Shown one piece after another: positions 1 through 11,757 of a stretch of 64,000 bases of DNA. A model generated the notes under the pieces. That model had not been told where the DNA came from and searched no databases. It saw only the letters and a list, made by a program, of their open reading frames with translations. A program made the translations under genes and the position numbers. The stretch covers positions 27,679,080-27,743,079 of the forward strand of contig NC_088302.1 of NCBI RefSeq assembly GCF_032854445.1, written 5' to 3'. This DNA comes from Liolophura sinensis. Lineage: Eukaryota; Mollusca; Polyplacophora; Chitonida; Chitonidae. How positions within the stretch are numbered: the first letter of the stretch is position 1; every line of letters starts with the position of its first letter.

Positions 1-97
1 CGCTACCTCGCTGTCTCGCATCGCTGCCTCGTAACCTCGCATTGCTACCTCTCTGCCTCGCCCCGTATTAGAAAGATCGATAGAGCGAGGTAGCGAG
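1..97. repeat. CTCG-rich low-complexity repeat with inverted copy
   Basis: Degenerate units of the form CGCTACCTCG / CTGCCTCGC fill bases 1-62 and are cut by the window edge. Bases 85-97 are the reverse complement of the first unit, so the ends could form a hairpin. No coding frame is implied. Confidence 0.6.
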
Positions 98-989
98 ATG
101 TCCTCCATCGGTTTCCACACAAATGAGCAGATTTAGCATTTGACAACACAGATTTTGCAATCAACAACTGACAGTTATTCAAGTATTTTTAGAAAACAAG
201 CTGGTTTATTTCAGATACGCAGGAAATAACAAGTCATAACATGTGCATGTATATACAAGCTTCCTGGCCATGCGGTATGGGAATAGCCTGAAAATTGGGA
301 TATCCGTAATACAAGTGTATGTTGTATTCCATTGATTCACACTTTGGGCCAGTTTGTTACGTGAACTTCTTCGACTGGACATGCACTAAATTTGAGATTT
401 GACCTCTGGTTTGTTATAACAAAGTAATACATGTATGCTTGCTGAGTTCTTCCATATCAAAGTCCAGAAGCTCTACTTAAAATTACAGTTTGTTAATATT
501 TTAGATAACAATTATTTTGTTGTTGTTGTTTTTTCCCCCCAAAGAAATCCATGAATAAGCAATAGGGGTGGTGGCTGGGCGACTGTAAATACAATTTATT
601 TGCATAATTTTACTAGCTTCAATGATCCTTAGCATCCCGGTAGGCAAAACAGATAAATACCGCAGATATGTACAGTTCTTCAGTGACATTGTATTTAAGT
701 TGATAAACGTTAACATATGCGAATGTTACACGTATACCCTGTATTTTCACGGAAAATATCTGAGTGCAATATGAAGAGAACGTGATCAATATGTTACATT
801 CTCCAGATGATGTTTCCAATTGTTTCACCATATTAATGTTCCTTGAATTTAAATCTGCATAAATATCATCCTTAGTTGGACAAAGATGTCAAGAAGAATA
901 TCCCCATATTTTGATACAAACCGGCCTAACAGAAAGCCGTAGCCACTACTCATTTGCGTAACAAATAAGGGTACATTTTTAAGCTTGCT
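98..989. other. Unassigned non-coding stretch
   Basis: AT-rich sequence. Both strands hold only reading frames of about 70 codons or less with no recognisable protein. A short (TTG)n/T run lies near 520-540. No RNA gene or repeat family was recognised. Confidence 0.5.
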
Positions 990-998
990 TCTATTGCC

Positions 999-1368
999 CT
1001 GGACCGGCCAGATAACATGGTTGGTAGAGCGTCCACTTCGGGACCGGTAGATCCAGGATGAATCCTTGATCGAGTCACACCTAAGACTTTAAAAGAGGAA
1101 GTTGTAACTTCCTCGCTTGGCGTTCAGCATGAAGGGGATAGTGCAACGACTAGTTGACCCGTATCAGTATAATGGCTCGGGCGGGGCGGCTTACTTGCCT
1201 TCGGTAAGTCGTCTCAGTGAAGCAGCACTAAATAAAAGAGCGGTGGAAATCCGTCCTGCAACAAGGAGGCACATTACACGTACATGCACCCTAATGATTC
1301 CTTCGTCGTCATATGACTGAAAAATTGTTGAGTACGACGTTAAACCCCAAGCACCCACTCACTCACTC
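999..1368 (+). mobile_element. SINE-1, first monomer of a dimer
   Basis: The 5' head resembles a tRNA: an A-box-like GTTGGTAGAGCG near 1020 and a B-box-like segment ending GAGTCACACC near 1080. The body is shared with copies at 1.37, 20.05, 21.2 and 23.6 kb. The 3' end reads ACGACGTTAAACCCC followed by (CACT)n. The 9-bp sequence at 990-998 recurs at 1694-1702, outside the second monomer, so the two monomers appear to have inserted as one unit. The short frames inside it are not genes. Confidence 0.85.
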
Positions 1369-1693
1369 GGGAACAGTAGATCCGAGTCAATCTTTGTCGG
1401 GTCACACCTAAGACTTTAAAAGAGGAAGTTGTAGCTTCCTCACTTGGTGTTCAGCATTAAGGGGATAGTGAAACGACTGCTTGACTCGTATCAGTATAAT
1501 GGCTCGGGCGGGGCAGTTTACTTGCCTTCGGTAAGTCGTCTTAGTGAAACAGCACTAGATACAAGAGCGGTGGAAATCCGTTCTGCAGCAAGGAGGCACA
1601 TTACACGTATATGCACGCTAAGGGCTCCTTCGACGTCATGTGGCTGAAAAATTGTTAAGTAAGACGTTAAACCCCAAGACATCACTCACTCAC
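1369..1693 (+). mobile_element. SINE-1, second monomer of the dimer
   Basis: Head-to-tail with the first monomer. It lacks the first ~35 bp of the tRNA-like head but keeps the B-box region, body and 3' end with a (CACT)n tail. It is visibly diverged from the first monomer, so this is not a very recent tandem duplication. The right target-site duplication is 1694-1702. Confidence 0.85.
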
Positions 1694-1915
1694 TCTATTG
1701 CCGTTTGTACGGAGGAGACCACACTCCTGGTTGCCATGGTAGTTATGATCCTTGTTATTAGTTATAAGACAGTCTCATTTCCCTGGGCTTGGAAGAGTAT
1801 ACAGAAAGCTGAGGAAAATATATACTTCTAATGTACCATATTCAACTTCTGTTTCTTTGTGTACATAAACAATTGGATCTCATCTAAATCAGGGTCCACT
1901 TGCACAATTTATTTA

Positions 1916-2058
1916 TGGTATTTATTTATTTGATTGGTGTTTTACGACGCACTCAAGAATATTTCTCTTATACGACATTGGCCAGGGGGACAGAGCCCGG
2001 GGGAAAGCCGAGGGAAACCCATAACAATCCAACAGGCTGCTGGAAGAGGAAGCCAGCG
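1916..2058 (-). mobile_element. SINE-2 copy, 5'-truncated and diverged
   Basis: Read on the minus strand it ends in the SINE-2 3' end and an (AAAT)n tail; on the plus strand this appears as TTTATTTATTTGATTGGTG. The GCCCGGGGGAAA-type core is present but rearranged. Confidence 0.75.
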
Positions 2059-3635
2059 TGAGTGTACCTGCATACCAGCCTTATGCGACATTTAGATTAT
2101 TTTTATGTGATATAGTAGTTTGGAAAACGGAAATAAAACCTTTCAGAATTCTAATACTATTTGCGAGAATGAAACATTAGACAGTGGTTAAAAACGAAAG
2201 ATAATACTACACAACATCTGCAAGTGGCAGTAGATTAAAAAAAAGATGTTAATATTTATAGGCTAACCTACCATATTAAATTTGGTATAGTTTCAGGATT
2301 ATTTAATTAGAAGATTTGAACACGCATTCTTTTGTCTGTGGGACAATTTATTCCACTGACAGACGCTATAGGCTTGCTTGGAAAAGGAATGGAGATCTGT
2401 ACTTTGAATGGATGAGGACTGGTTGACTGTGTCAATAAGAATTACTCCAAGAAATTTGAATTAATAGCTTATAAGAATTTGGTGAAGCTTTCGTTGAATA
2501 TTCGTTGAAATGTTACTAAGCTGAATGCTTTGATTGACTTCATAACATTCTCTAGAAGAAAGAAAAACTAATTACAGTATTTTACTCCCTAAAGTCAGTT
2601 CCACCATTGGATTTTTCCAATTGCAAAAATATGGCAAAAAAAAAATACGTGATTTTTCCACAGGTTTTTATATTGATCAAACTTTTGCTTTTAATTACTG
2701 AACTGAGCGATGCCGACTAAATGGCTTACAGAGATGACGTCGTACACGAAAATTTTCCGATAAATTATCGTTTGTTCAGTCGTTACGGACAGTCCGCCTC
2801 CTTTCCTTTGCCAGTGTTCATAACCAGGGTTATCGCTATTCATGTAATTAAACAATAGTATTCGTCGTATTTACTCGGGAACAAAGAGAGAGTGAAAAGT
2901 GTAATACTACATCAGCCAGTATCTTTTTTTCTGTATTAAACAGTTGTCTACTTACCTTTGCCTTCACATGTATATTTGCACAGTCATGCATTGCCTACTA
3001 AAATCATGCATTTATTTGCAAAACCGTAGCTCGTTCACTCTAGTCTCAAATTAACTTACAAACACTAAACCATGACGTGTAAGGCCTAGACGGTTCCAAA
3101 AAGCCAACAAGGCCAGCAGTAAACGTATCTGCCAGTGTGAAGAAGTAAGTGATGTATAAATCATCTATTGATATACCTCATTAGACCTCCACCCCATCCC
3201 CTTCCTCAACGATGAGCACGGAGGGAACATACGCCAAATCAATGAATAGGAAGCAATTCGACAATACTTTGGTGGGTAATACTGGCGAAAGCGTGAGGCG
3301 AATTGATTAAAACGTCATGTGGCATGTCAGGATATCTGAATCTAGCGATTTTTTTTAGCCATGGTGACCAGAATTTGACTTGTAGCCGCGCTCATACATC
3401 TGTCACCTATTGGCAAATCACCCTAGTTTGTTTCTTTGAGAGTTCGACTTAATTAACCCGTTCTAGAGCAGAATTTCCTGACGATCCCTCTTAAAGTACT
3501 GTAGCGCAATGCTATAGCGATACAAAATGTTTAATAACATTTGACTTTAACTTCATAGCTCTTGTTAGCGGTGTTAGTACTCAATTTCATTTTCACTTAG
3601 TTTTATGAGATGAAATGATACTAGTCGCTGGAACG
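2059..3635. other. Unassigned non-coding stretch
   Basis: AT-rich, with no frame longer than about 60 codons and no recognised repeat or RNA gene. An A-rich run lies near 2633-2644. It could be the upstream region of the candidate promoter at 3636. Confidence 0.45.
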
Positions 3636-3643
3636 TATATAAA
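3636..3643 (+). promoter_or_regulatory. Candidate TATA box
   Basis: TATATAAA lies 50 bp upstream of an ATG (3686) in an otherwise unremarkable region. A start site about 25-35 bp downstream would give a short 5' leader. AT-rich sequence makes chance matches common; the support is only its spacing to the short open frame and splice-donor-like site that follow. Confidence 0.3.
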
Positions 3644-3685
3644 CAGCATTTTCATGGTTGAAGTAAGTAAGGAAGAGTAACGAAG

Positions 3686-3749
3686 ATGACCACAGCGATG
3701 TCCGATTCGTCCAATACTCTGTACCCAGGCGTAAATGTACACAGCAAAG
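3686..3749 (+). CDS. Candidate first coding exon, product unknown
   Basis: An ATG at 3686 opens 21 codons (MTTAMSDSSNTLYPG..., rich in Ser and Thr) and ends at AAAG|GTGAGC, a good donor match that would leave phase 1. The TATA-like box is 50 bp upstream and a second in-frame ATG is at codon 5. No downstream exon was recognised and the peptide matches no family I know. It could equally be a chance arrangement. Transcript data would be needed to call it a gene. Confidence 0.22.
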
Positions 3750-4602
3750 GTGAGCTAAGTGGATGCTTATGATCCGCTACATTGCTTTCACCGTTTAGAA
3801 CATCACACATCAACCCTATTCATAAATCTCTGTAAAATAAATATTGATATATTCTCTGTGTGTTCCAATGTGCATCACACGCATAAATGAGAAGGCGGAA
3901 AACGTAATGAGAGAATGCCGGACCACGACTGAGCTCAAGCAACGAGCAGGGCACTCATGGTGTCCTCTTCATAAACAACCCTCTTCCAGAAAACGTCGCC
4001 AACATGGCAGCTGATATAGTTTTCCGTTATCTTTGAGAGCTATAATTAGTAAAAACGCCGACATAGTTCATCCCCTATTAAAACCTGACTGATCTTGAAC
4101 AATTTGCCGACGAAAATGTCAGCTCGCCAGATTAACATCGTTACAGTTTCGGGTTCATATCTGTAGTAATGTAAGTCAACAACCCAGCAGACTTATGTCG
4201 ACATGCATCAGACAGGGTTAGGCTGTACTGTAATAACAACATTCTAAATTTACACCATGCTGCCAAATGGTTGACCAGCAAATCTCACTAAGTACTCACA
4301 GCAGTCTGGAATATATTAATTGCACTATATTATCAATTAACAGCATCGTGTACGGTAACAATTAGTTGTAATTCCATGTAACTTTTGTGTGGAGTTTCAC
4401 ATTGTTACATGTTTTAACCATTATGCTTTGTAAAGGTAATGAGAGCAAAACACTGTTTTATTCTCAAATGTATTTTTATCAAGATCAGTATAAAGGAAAG
4501 CACATATTTTCCGCTGCTGTAATTATACTGTGAAATTTGCGATCCACCCATTTGCGAACATTTTTGCTGTAAATTTACAAGTTTGTTAACATAGGGAGTA
4601 GA
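3750..4602. other. Unassigned non-coding stretch
   Basis: No exon continuing the candidate at 3686 was recognised. A short open stretch near 4085-4135 ends in a stop with no family resemblance. Confidence 0.45.
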
Positions 4603-4672
4603 ATAAATGAATGAATGAATGATTATGGCTTAACGCCAACTTGGCACTGTTGTAGCCATATTGCGGCGAGAA
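4603..4672 (-). mobile_element. SINE-3 3'-end fragment
   Basis: On the plus strand it reads (AATG)n, then ATTATGGCTTAACGCC and a GCCATATTGCGGCGAG core, which is the reverse of the SINE-3 3' end. Only about 70 bp is present, so the copy is strongly 5'-truncated. Confidence 0.6.
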
Positions 4673-7600
4673 CATGTTCAAAAGCTGAGACAGTAAATGG
4701 TTTTCATTGCAATGACAACATCCAAAATCAAACAAAAATAGACGGATATTTTCGAAACAACTAGAATACACATGATAGACAGGTTGATCAACAAAATTCA
4801 CTTAAAATTACTTGAACATAGTTCTTACACAATTTCAATATCATAAAATATAGTTCTTATACAAGGAACTTAAAAATATGTGTTAAAAATCTATCTACAG
4901 CATAGCCAGCAACATTGATTTTAACAAATACACACAACACATCTTACGAGCAATTCTGATGTGGACCTTTTCTGTTCACCGGGCCCACACGCCAGAGCTC
5001 TAGGTTTTGTCGCTTTTAACGCAAAGCTTATTGATGTCCTATTCTTTTTACCGAGGAGACACCACGGGTGTATAATGGGTAGAGAATATGGAGTGCATGA
5101 GTGTTCGAACAAATGGCGTTGACGTAAAGCTTCCGATTTTATTTCAGAATCTAAAATCTGCCCACACTGCGTACTATTTTGGTTGCGGTAGTTACAATTT
5201 TGACACCTTTACACTCAAAAAGGTGGTTTCGAGGTGGTTAAGATTTTAGTATCTAGGGCCTAAAAACAATTCTAAAATCACATTTAAAATTTTTAGTGAA
5301 GTCAGAAATGGCTTTGTGAAATTGACGTCTGATCTCATTGATAAGCTTGCACAGACACTAGCTGCATGCTGCCTCTAATCAAAGTATCAATGCCATGTCT
5401 AGTTTTAACCGCGCTTTTAAAGTGACCGAAATAATTCCACGACTCCAAAATGTGGCAATGAGACAATTTTAGCCCAGTAACGACATTTAAAAAATGACGT
5501 TGACTTCTTTATAGAGGGTCAGCAGCTTTTGGGATTATTTGGGGTCCATGCCATAATGACCGATCCCTATTGAAGTTCTTGTAAATCATTATCGTCTTTT
5601 CCAAGAGCTCTTCTTGTCAAAAAGGAATGGTTGCAATTTGACTTAGATAACACATGAGGAGAGTAGACATACTTAAACCCCAAAATTCCATCGGCAAATT
5701 AGATTTCAGATTAGGTTGGCAATTCTTAACAGATTTTTTTCCCGTTATTCCATTTTCTCGGTTATTTCATCACACAATGATGTAAGTTTGATCTCAACTG
5801 ATGCATCTTTTTACGGTAAGTGCATGGATGACATTTTTTTTTTTAAATTCCGATCAATTCTTTTTTCTACAGATTTGTAAATGATGGAGACTCCCTGGTA
5901 AAACACTTACCTTACACAATATTACCCTCCACCATTCAATTAGCATAGGATCTTCATTGCCAGGGAGCAAATGTATACGGATAAAATTTGCAACACCGTT
6001 TCGTTTCTTTCGTCTACTAGACTATCAGCAATATACCAAAGATGCAAAATAGCGTCAGAATATATATCCAATTCAAATCCAGTTTATACCTTTTCATACT
6101 TTCCATTTGTTTTTCTATCAAGCTACCAGAAATTGTAACACGGTAATAGCGTGAACACCCACAACGCCGTTGGTTATTCAAAATTTTGAATTTTAAAAAG
6201 GAATTTGAATAGCATTCAATGAAATTGTTTTTGGTGCGCGCTGAAATAGAGTTGTGAATGTGTTAGGTAAATGCAATGCATATTCACTGAGTATTGATTG
6301 AAACAACAGTTTTCTTTCCTGGCATCAATTTCTGTCTCATCACAGTTACCTTAGTGTTACTAAAGATTTCTCCACAAAACCTGTTAGTGGAGGCAATGGC
6401 ATAAAGCGAGAAAAGATTATGATAAGAGCTTTTTGAGAACACTCTTCTCTTCTGCTGTAGATTGCAACCAACATCACACACTCATGTTTCGATTTAAACA
6501 TGGGAAAATTTCTAAATTTAAATATATTGTAAAACACAAACCATGCCTGCAAATATACATTTTTATATTTCATTGCTGAATAACGTCACAATCAAAATCA
6601 TCATTTTTATGATGGTGGCCAGCTTTATGAGTGGTGGAAAACAGAGTGCCCTAAGTAAACCACCCAACACTGACAAGTTAATAACAAACTTCCCCCACGC
6701 ACATATATGCATACCTTAATGATGGAAGATGGGTGGTCTTCAAACAATCCATTTGAACCCGCTCCACATGTGCCCCAGCGACGCATCATTTGCTATTCTT
6801 CTACGTGCTATTTTTCACGACCACATGCAAGTACTGAGCTACTAAAAAATACACAACTCAGTCACATCCGACAATGCAAAGCCATAAATGAAACTGTACA
6901 AATCAGTCATTTTGTCCACACTTTACTGCCATCTCAGTGACAGTGTTGTGTTATTGCCCTGGTAAATTAATTATTGAAAACCAAAGGATCAGCCTCTTTT
7001 CTTAATTGTAGAATGGTTGGCATTTCCACAGAGGACACAATTTGGAACCAGTACGCTTTCTATGAGAAGCCAGAATCAGATGTGTCCAGCTTGTCGCCTT
7101 CTGTAATGTTTTCATTTCGTTGAGGCTTACGGGGAACTATGGTTTCTCTACAAGTTACAGTAATACATAGTGTATATGCTGAAATAACGATATTGGTAGC
7201 TGAACATTGATCTCATGGCTATCATTGCCTCAAGTCACCAAAGGCCAAACATGGAAATTTGTGTGACTAGTTTTAGACTATACTGAACACTTTACGATTG
7301 GTCCATTGACGACCCGCACGGGAAGAATGTTAATTTTTGCGTCCAGTGGCCGGTTGGGTAGCCCATTTATTTTACATAATGGTGCATGCGCGCCGGTAAC
7401 TTGTTCCTTGTCTGTCGTGTAATGACCAATGACAGCTGAAGCTAATGATGTGAAGAACTATATAACCATATCGTCATTTCGGCAAGCTGGAATTGAAGGT
7501 GAAAGAATAGGAAACAAAGCAACACTTTAGTCATTCTTTTATATATGGTCAGGAAAAATTGTTTCGACATGTTTACATTTCTAACGTTTAACTAAATGAC

Positions 7601-9044
7601 CAAATCCATGTAGTGGCATTAAAAGTGAAAGAAAATGAAACAGGGAGGCACATTCATCTTAGTCATTGTTTGTTGAGAACAATTTTAACATGGTTGCATT
7701 TCTAACACCGGTTGAAGTCTTGCATGTATCTCTTTGTATCTCCAATCCAGATTGCTAGACTGATATAAGCTAAACTAGATCACGATGACTTTGCCAAGTT
7801 TACAGAGTTTTGAAATTTAACACTTTCAAGCCATGTATACCTGCCCGTCATCCAAAAGCCTAATATGTCCAGACTTCGGTTTACATCCACTGGTTTCACT
7901 GCCTGGCAGCATTCCTGTGGATAAACATCACAGGCCATCTATGTGGGATCAAAATACTAGACAGCTGCCGCACAAGGCAAAAGCTCTCGGGAAAGCATAA
8001 ATCTCTGATGCGTTGAATATTTCATATGGATCTTCCGCAGAATGGAATGTCAGGTTATGAGTTCCCTATACAGAGTGTATTAGGCCATGAGAAACGCACA
8101 GGAGGAACGGATGTGTTACAGCTGTTGAACAAGGACTGGTTTCTTGACTCTTGACATAACACAAACCACAAATAGACCTTATGCATTGCTAAGAAGTCGG
8201 ATGAGAGCTGACCAGTGACTCCTATCACGTAAGTGGCTGTCGTTAATGTACATAGACAAAACAACGCTGAGTGAAAATAACCACCCACTTATGCGGTTGA
8301 CTATATGCTGAAAAATAAACCGAGTAAATAATGTGCTATGCTGCACACATTTGTTGACACTTTCCAGAAAATATACTCTGACTATCTGGCAAAGACAGGC
8401 TGAGATTTATGCTGTTCACTATCACATTGTCGTGGACAATAACTTGCATTGGTTCTAACTACACCTGATGTCGCGGAAATATGACACTTGTTTATATTTG
8501 GGAATGGTCAAAAGCAGATGTCTTCTGCCGGAGGCATGTCAACATGATCATCACTAAAATTGATTGGGGCGTAGGTTGCATGGAATTCATTCTCTAAATA
8601 TAGCTGTTGAACGGATGGCAGTGAACATGGAGCGGAGATAAAGCTCACGCGCTGGTGAGGAGACACGGAGCATTAATCTAGAACTGGGTGTTCACCGATT
8701 GCGTGATAACCAATATCCGTTCAGGTATAATCAGTGAAAAAACAAATATCTAACGCCTAGATGTACATGAACGTAGCCTATATTAATCCAAGCTTTGAAG
8801 CTACCTTGCTTCTCACATGGTCGATTCCTGTGGGAATTCACAACAAAGATATCGGACATCATAAGCAAGGTTAAAGCACAATAACTTTGCTCTTTAATCA
8901 AATATCGTTCCAAGTAACCGGCTATCAAACACTTGACGCCATTATAAGAGCAAGTATTATGTGCAAACCATCCTTAAAAAATGTCTCGTAAACCTGACTA
9001 TGAACACTGTGATCGACATTATGTTCAATGAGCTTTCACTACAG
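4673..9044. other. Unassigned non-coding stretch
   Basis: A long AT-rich interval whose frames are all under 80 codons, with no conserved protein, RNA gene or SINE recognised. A TATATAA-like motif at about 7459 has no convincing exon after it. CTCCCTGG near 5890 and CCAGGGAG near 5960 form a short inverted pair. Confidence 0.45.
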
Positions 9045-9208
9045 ACCAGTCTTCCTCCGTAAGTGGGAAGGTCTGTCACAACCTGCAGATGGTCGTGGGT
9101 TTCCTCTGGGCTCTGGCCGATTTCCTCCCACCATAATGCTGGCCGCCGTCGTATAGGTAAAATATTCTTGAGTACGGCGTAAAACACAAATCAAATAAAT
9201 AAATAAAT
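9045..9208 (+). mobile_element. SINE-2 copy (3' two thirds)
   Basis: It carries the GTGGGAAGGTCTG segment, the GGGTTTCCTCTGGGCTCTG core, CCACCATAATGCTGGCCGCC, the TACGGCGTAAAACAC 3' end and an (AAAT)n tail. The tRNA-like head is missing. No target-site duplication was found. Confidence 0.85.
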
Positions 9209-9504
9209 TCCATACCAGCTTCCACTGCATCTTATCCTGTTTAATGCACGAAGATATTTTTATCAAAAAAGGAATGGATTAAACTGTTTGTCATTTTGTC
9301 CTGACATCTGACTAATTTTACATATTTAGCGGTACAAACAAGTGGTTACTAAACCCATGACTTGCGCAACATAGCTTAGATTAGCAAGTCGCCTATGGAC
9401 GCTTTACAAAAATAGGCCCATGATTAATTTACTTATTTATTTGATCTTTATTTAACGCAGTGCACAATATGTTTATTTTGTTTATGGGTGGACCGATGTA
9501 AGTT

Positions 9505-9755
9505 TGTATGCTTGTGGTTTTGCGTCGTACTTAACAATTTTTCAGCCATATGACGATCAGGGATTCTTTAGGTGTGTGTACATAGTGCATTCTTCTGGAC
9601 TAAAGTGCTGCTGCCACTGAACTGTCTTGCCGAATACACCAATCATGACAGTGCAACCAGTCACGTCATACTGGCACCAGGTCAACCAGTTATGTTTCAT
9701 TTATTTTTATGTCCTTGCGCTGAGCATCAAGTGAGGCAGCAACAAGTTGAATACA
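9505..9755 (-). mobile_element. SINE-1B copy (variant body, SINE-1 type 3' end)
   Basis: The plus strand begins with the reversed SINE-1 end (TTGCGTCGTACTTAACAATTTTTCAG). The body differs from SINE-1 and is shared with 32.44-32.68 and 63.24-63.48 kb, including a TGGTGCCAG...GACGTGACTGG motif on the minus strand and a GTGAGGCAGCA-type segment. Confidence 0.7.
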
Positions 9756-11471
9756 AGGAGTAAACCACCGACCTCAGCTATATCTGTCCGTTTTGAGGGC
9801 TTGGAAAATACACTCTGGATATCTATTTAATCGAGTAGATGTAAAGCATGCTTGCCCTCCTCAAACGTGGCCCAAAATAAGTCATAGATCACAAGCTGAA
9901 GATTCTGGACACCTCTTACATGTCTTTTTCAAAATGTGACATTCCGATAAGAAAAATTCCACTGACAAGGAAGAACCTGTGGCAGTAAACAAGCCACAGC
10001 ATGTGGATGTGACGAAAAAGAGTTTTCCTAAGAGGTTAAGACCTTGTTCTTACAAACCCAGAAACTCACCGGAAAATGGATAAATAAATATCATCTGAAA
10101 ACAACAAGCATATAATTTTATATTTCTTCAAACCTGATTGCGTCCATTTTTTTTATCTCTATTTCATCTGCATAATGCGAGATCAATGTAGTTATAAATT
10201 CTATGACAGCTGATCGATTCTGTATTTGTATTTCAAATCATATATTGCATATATGGATTATTACACAAATGTGTGTAAAGTATTTAAACATGGTATTCGA
10301 ATATTAATATAACTAAACTTGCTGTAGGTAATTTTCTTGTCATATGTCAGTCAACAACGGTTTATGAGGAATGAAAGGATCAAACGTTTACCAATGAAAC
10401 TATTGTAGGTTTATGGGATTTACATTTGAATCTCGAACAAGGAAATGGTTGTCCAGTGTCGACATGCAAATTGTACACAAGAACGGTCGACACTCCGGGT
10501 TGTGCATTACCTTCAAATAAAATTGCATTTGAACGAGACCCTCTACGTTAGATCTGAAATGGAATTATTTAGCTGAAAGTGATAAACATCTAAGCGATCA
10601 TGATTTATTGGACCTGTAAGGTAGTTAGTATCATGGAATGCTATGTGAGATCTGAGCAAAATTGCGGGGGAATAAAACATTTGAAGTCAAACTGAGATGT
10701 TCGGAAGAAAGAGATACATCAAGTCCTCTGGCTACGTTTTATAATGAAATATTGGCTTTCGACTCTTTGATTTCGTCACTTAAAAGCCGCTTATCGTTCA
10801 TCTGGTCATTTTCAAAAGACAGATTTTTGGTTATTCTTGCCCAATGGGCAAGCCGTAATCAGAGTGGATATAAATTAAAAGGCATAGCGGCTATAAATAT
10901 TAACAGTTTTTTTTGCTTATGTCAGGATAAAACCGTTTCATGTCCTGCCTTCAGGCAAGATTGTCGGCAATGTTATCTACTCGTGATATCGGTAAAGTAT
11001 AAGAAGATGAAAACAACGAAAGTAATGCCCCCGACTGTAATTATCCTGATTATTGCATAACCAACAGAGATTTCATTTTTTTATTCACAAGAACAATTCA
11101 TATACGCATGCATACATATTGATATAATCTGAATCAGTCTAGACGAAAAATAGGAAATGCATATACCAGTAGCAAGTGACATTGTGAAATTCTCTGGTAG
11201 GAGGAGAAATTCAATCGACCGGGGTTATTTTTTATACTCATCTACGTTTTTATAAAATTTGTTTGATCGTTATTAAAGAAAACTAAAACATGATTAGGTC
11301 TACATGAAGTACACGTTCTGTGAGCAGTTAGCTCTAATTCTCAATGTGTCACCATGTGAAATGAGAGGGAAATTCCAATTACTTACTTGAATGAGTAGAA
11401 AAATGAAAATGCTATAAATGACTCTTGTCCAGACGCTACTGGCCTCTCTATGTATGCAAAAATAAACATTA
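9756..11471. other. Unassigned stretch containing a 132-codon open frame
   Basis: The frame at 10662-11060 (+) is one of the longest in the window. It starts at a non-ATG codon, has no visible domain, and ends in a hydrophobic PPTVIILIIA. No splice context or family resemblance supports it, so it is treated as probably non-coding. The rest is AT-rich without recognised repeats. Confidence 0.4.
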
Positions 11472-11638
11472 AAAGCCAGTCGGATTATGTCTTGCTTCGC
11501 TCTTTTGTTGACATTTTCATGTATGTGACACTGCCATTGGATGATTATCTCTGGCCCCGAGTCATGCCAGGGGCACGAGAAAATCATCCAATGACAGTGT
11601 CCGATTGGATTATTCCGATCCTTAATCCGACTGGCTTA
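11472..11638. mobile_element. Hairpin (MITE-like) element
   Basis: The outer inverted arms are AAGCCAGTCGGATTA (about 11473-11487) and its complement (11623-11637). The inner arms of about 32 bp (11527-11558 and 11569-11601) match with roughly four mismatches around a 10-bp loop. The element is about 167 bp, non-coding and nearly fully foldable. The flanks show no clear target duplication, so the superfamily is unknown. Confidence 0.6.
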
Positions 11639-11738
11639 TTGTGTCGGAGCCCGAGATCTTTTTATGGGAGTTTTTCTTTTTTCGATCTGCCTTAAAAAAA
11701 AAACAGAAAAACTTCCACCCGATATCTTTTTAGGGAGT

Positions 11739-11757
11739 GGGGGGGGGGGGGGGGGGG
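11739..11757 (+). repeat. G19 homopolymer
   Basis: Nineteen consecutive Gs flanked by A/T-rich homopolymers. A CCCGATATCTTTTTAGGGAG-like 20-mer just before it also occurs, diverged, about 68 bp upstream (near 11650). Confidence 0.95.

Noticed and set aside
1117-1647. Two similar 67-codon frames that look like a duplicated gene
   Set aside because: Both lie within the SINE-1 monomers and the same frame recurs in the reverse copy at 21.2 kb. The similarity is that of the repeat, and the frames start at non-ATG codons.
7459-7470. TATATAA-like box near 7.46 kb as a promoter
   Set aside because: No convincing initiator codon, exon or donor follows, and such motifs are frequent in AT-rich DNA.
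10662-11060. 132-codon open frame
   Set aside because: No recognised domain, no ATG start, no splice context; an open frame of this length can occur by chance in 64 kb read in six frames.
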